A stretch of DNA of 5,556 bases from Deltaproteobacteria bacterium (GTDB taxonomy: Bacteria > Desulfobacterota_B > Binatia > UBA9968), in the NCBI GenBank assembly GCA_030620935.1, contig JAUXIP010000164.1, positions 1 through 5,556 on the forward strand, read 5' to 3'. Under the pieces are notes generated by a model. That model saw only the letters and a program-made list of their open reading frames with translations. It did no database searches and had not been told where the DNA came from. Within the stretch, counting starts at the first letter, position 1. Each line of letters begins with the position of its first letter. A program made the position numbers and the translations under genes. Shown one piece after another: positions 5,202-5,556 of the stretch.

Positions 5202-5556
5202 TCACGCTTTGTTAAATACCGGTTTCCTTTTTTTCATAAAGGCCCTATACCCCTCCTGGAAGTCAGGCGTCTCCATACACTTCGCCTGGACTTTCGCCTC
5301 CAACCCCAGCGCGGAGTTCAAATCCATGACAGCCTCGCGCTCCAATAACTCCTTGGTCACCCCCCAAGCATACAGCGGCCCCTCTTTAAGCCTTTTTGCC
5401 AGGGCGTAAGTCTCCTCCATCAGTCTCTCATGCTCCACCACCCGATTAGCCAAACCGATCCGATAAGCCTCCTCGGCGTCTATCGAATTCCCCAGAAACA
5501 AAAGCTCCGCAGCCTTTCCCTGTCCCACGATCCTCGGCAGAAGATAAAGTGCCCCC
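5202..5556 (-). CDS. Enoyl-CoA hydratase/isomerase (crotonase family), N-terminal part outside the window
   Basis: The C-terminal 118 residues of a crotonase-fold enzyme, open to the window edge. The visible part begins in the loop GALYLLPRIVGQGKAAELLFLG, followed by IDAEEAYRIGLANRVV, which matches the region after the second catalytic glutamate of enoyl-CoA hydratases. The end EGYRAFMKKRKPVFNKA is the typical crotonase C-terminus. The oxyanion-hole residues and the glutamates corresponding to E144 and E164 of the rat enzyme are outside the window, so hydratase and isomerase cannot be told apart. The GTG at 5526-5528 is internal (V of RIVGQGKA), not a start. It would act on the 2-enoyl-CoA made by a neighbouring dehydrogenase. 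It is the first visible gene of the operon; more members probably lie upstream. Confidence 0.9.
   Translation of the reverse strand, partial: GALYLLPRIVGQGKAAELLFLGNSIDAEEAYRIGLANRVVEHERLMEETYALAKRLKEGPLYAWGVTKELLEREAVMDLNSALGLEAKVQAKCMETPDFQEGYRAFMKKRKPVFNKA

Overview
This is a bacterial chromosomal window of medium GC content (low-to-mid 50s % by eye). It has a metabolic operon on the right, a transporter gene on the left, and a compact toxin-antitoxin (TA) belt between them. No rRNA, tRNA, transposase or CRISPR array is visible. The gene set fits an environmental Gram-negative-type bacterium that degrades acyl-CoA compounds, for example a deltaproteobacterial, NC10 or Rokubacteria-like lineage. 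That placement is an inference from gene style and not a firm taxonomic call.

Layout. At 1-700 (+) is the 3'-most part of an ABC-transporter ATPase of the FecE/BtuD (iron-siderophore, haem or cobalamin) type; its first ~25-30 codons are outside the window. Everything else reads on the minus strand. At 808-1268 is an antitoxin-toxin pair (a small acidic protein followed by a RelE/ParE-fold toxin) with a 4-base GTGA overlap. At 1472-1564 is a 30-codon ORF that is almost nothing but a SEC-C zinc-binding motif. At 1651-1977 is a HigA-type XRE antitoxin with no recognisable HigB next to it; it has its own TTGACA-type promoter and an inverted repeat over its start. At 2180-2733 is a complete vapBC module with an ATGA overlap and a direct repeat upstream. 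At 2791-5556 is an operon of crotonase (cut by the window edge), acyl-CoA dehydrogenase 2 and acyl-CoA dehydrogenase 1.

How the genes fit together. The crotonase and two FAD-dependent acyl-CoA dehydrogenases supply two oxidations and one hydration step of a beta-oxidation-like route. The acyl substrate cannot be read from the sequence; branched, alicyclic or aromatic-derived acyl-CoAs are all possible. The TA belt holds three type II modules or part-modules in about 2 kb, all on one strand, and looks like a small accessory insertion between core genes.

The most unusual items are the SEC-C micro-ORF, the solitary higA with an operator-like start, and two oppositely oriented arrays of a 7-base repeat filling the gap between the two dehydrogenase genes.
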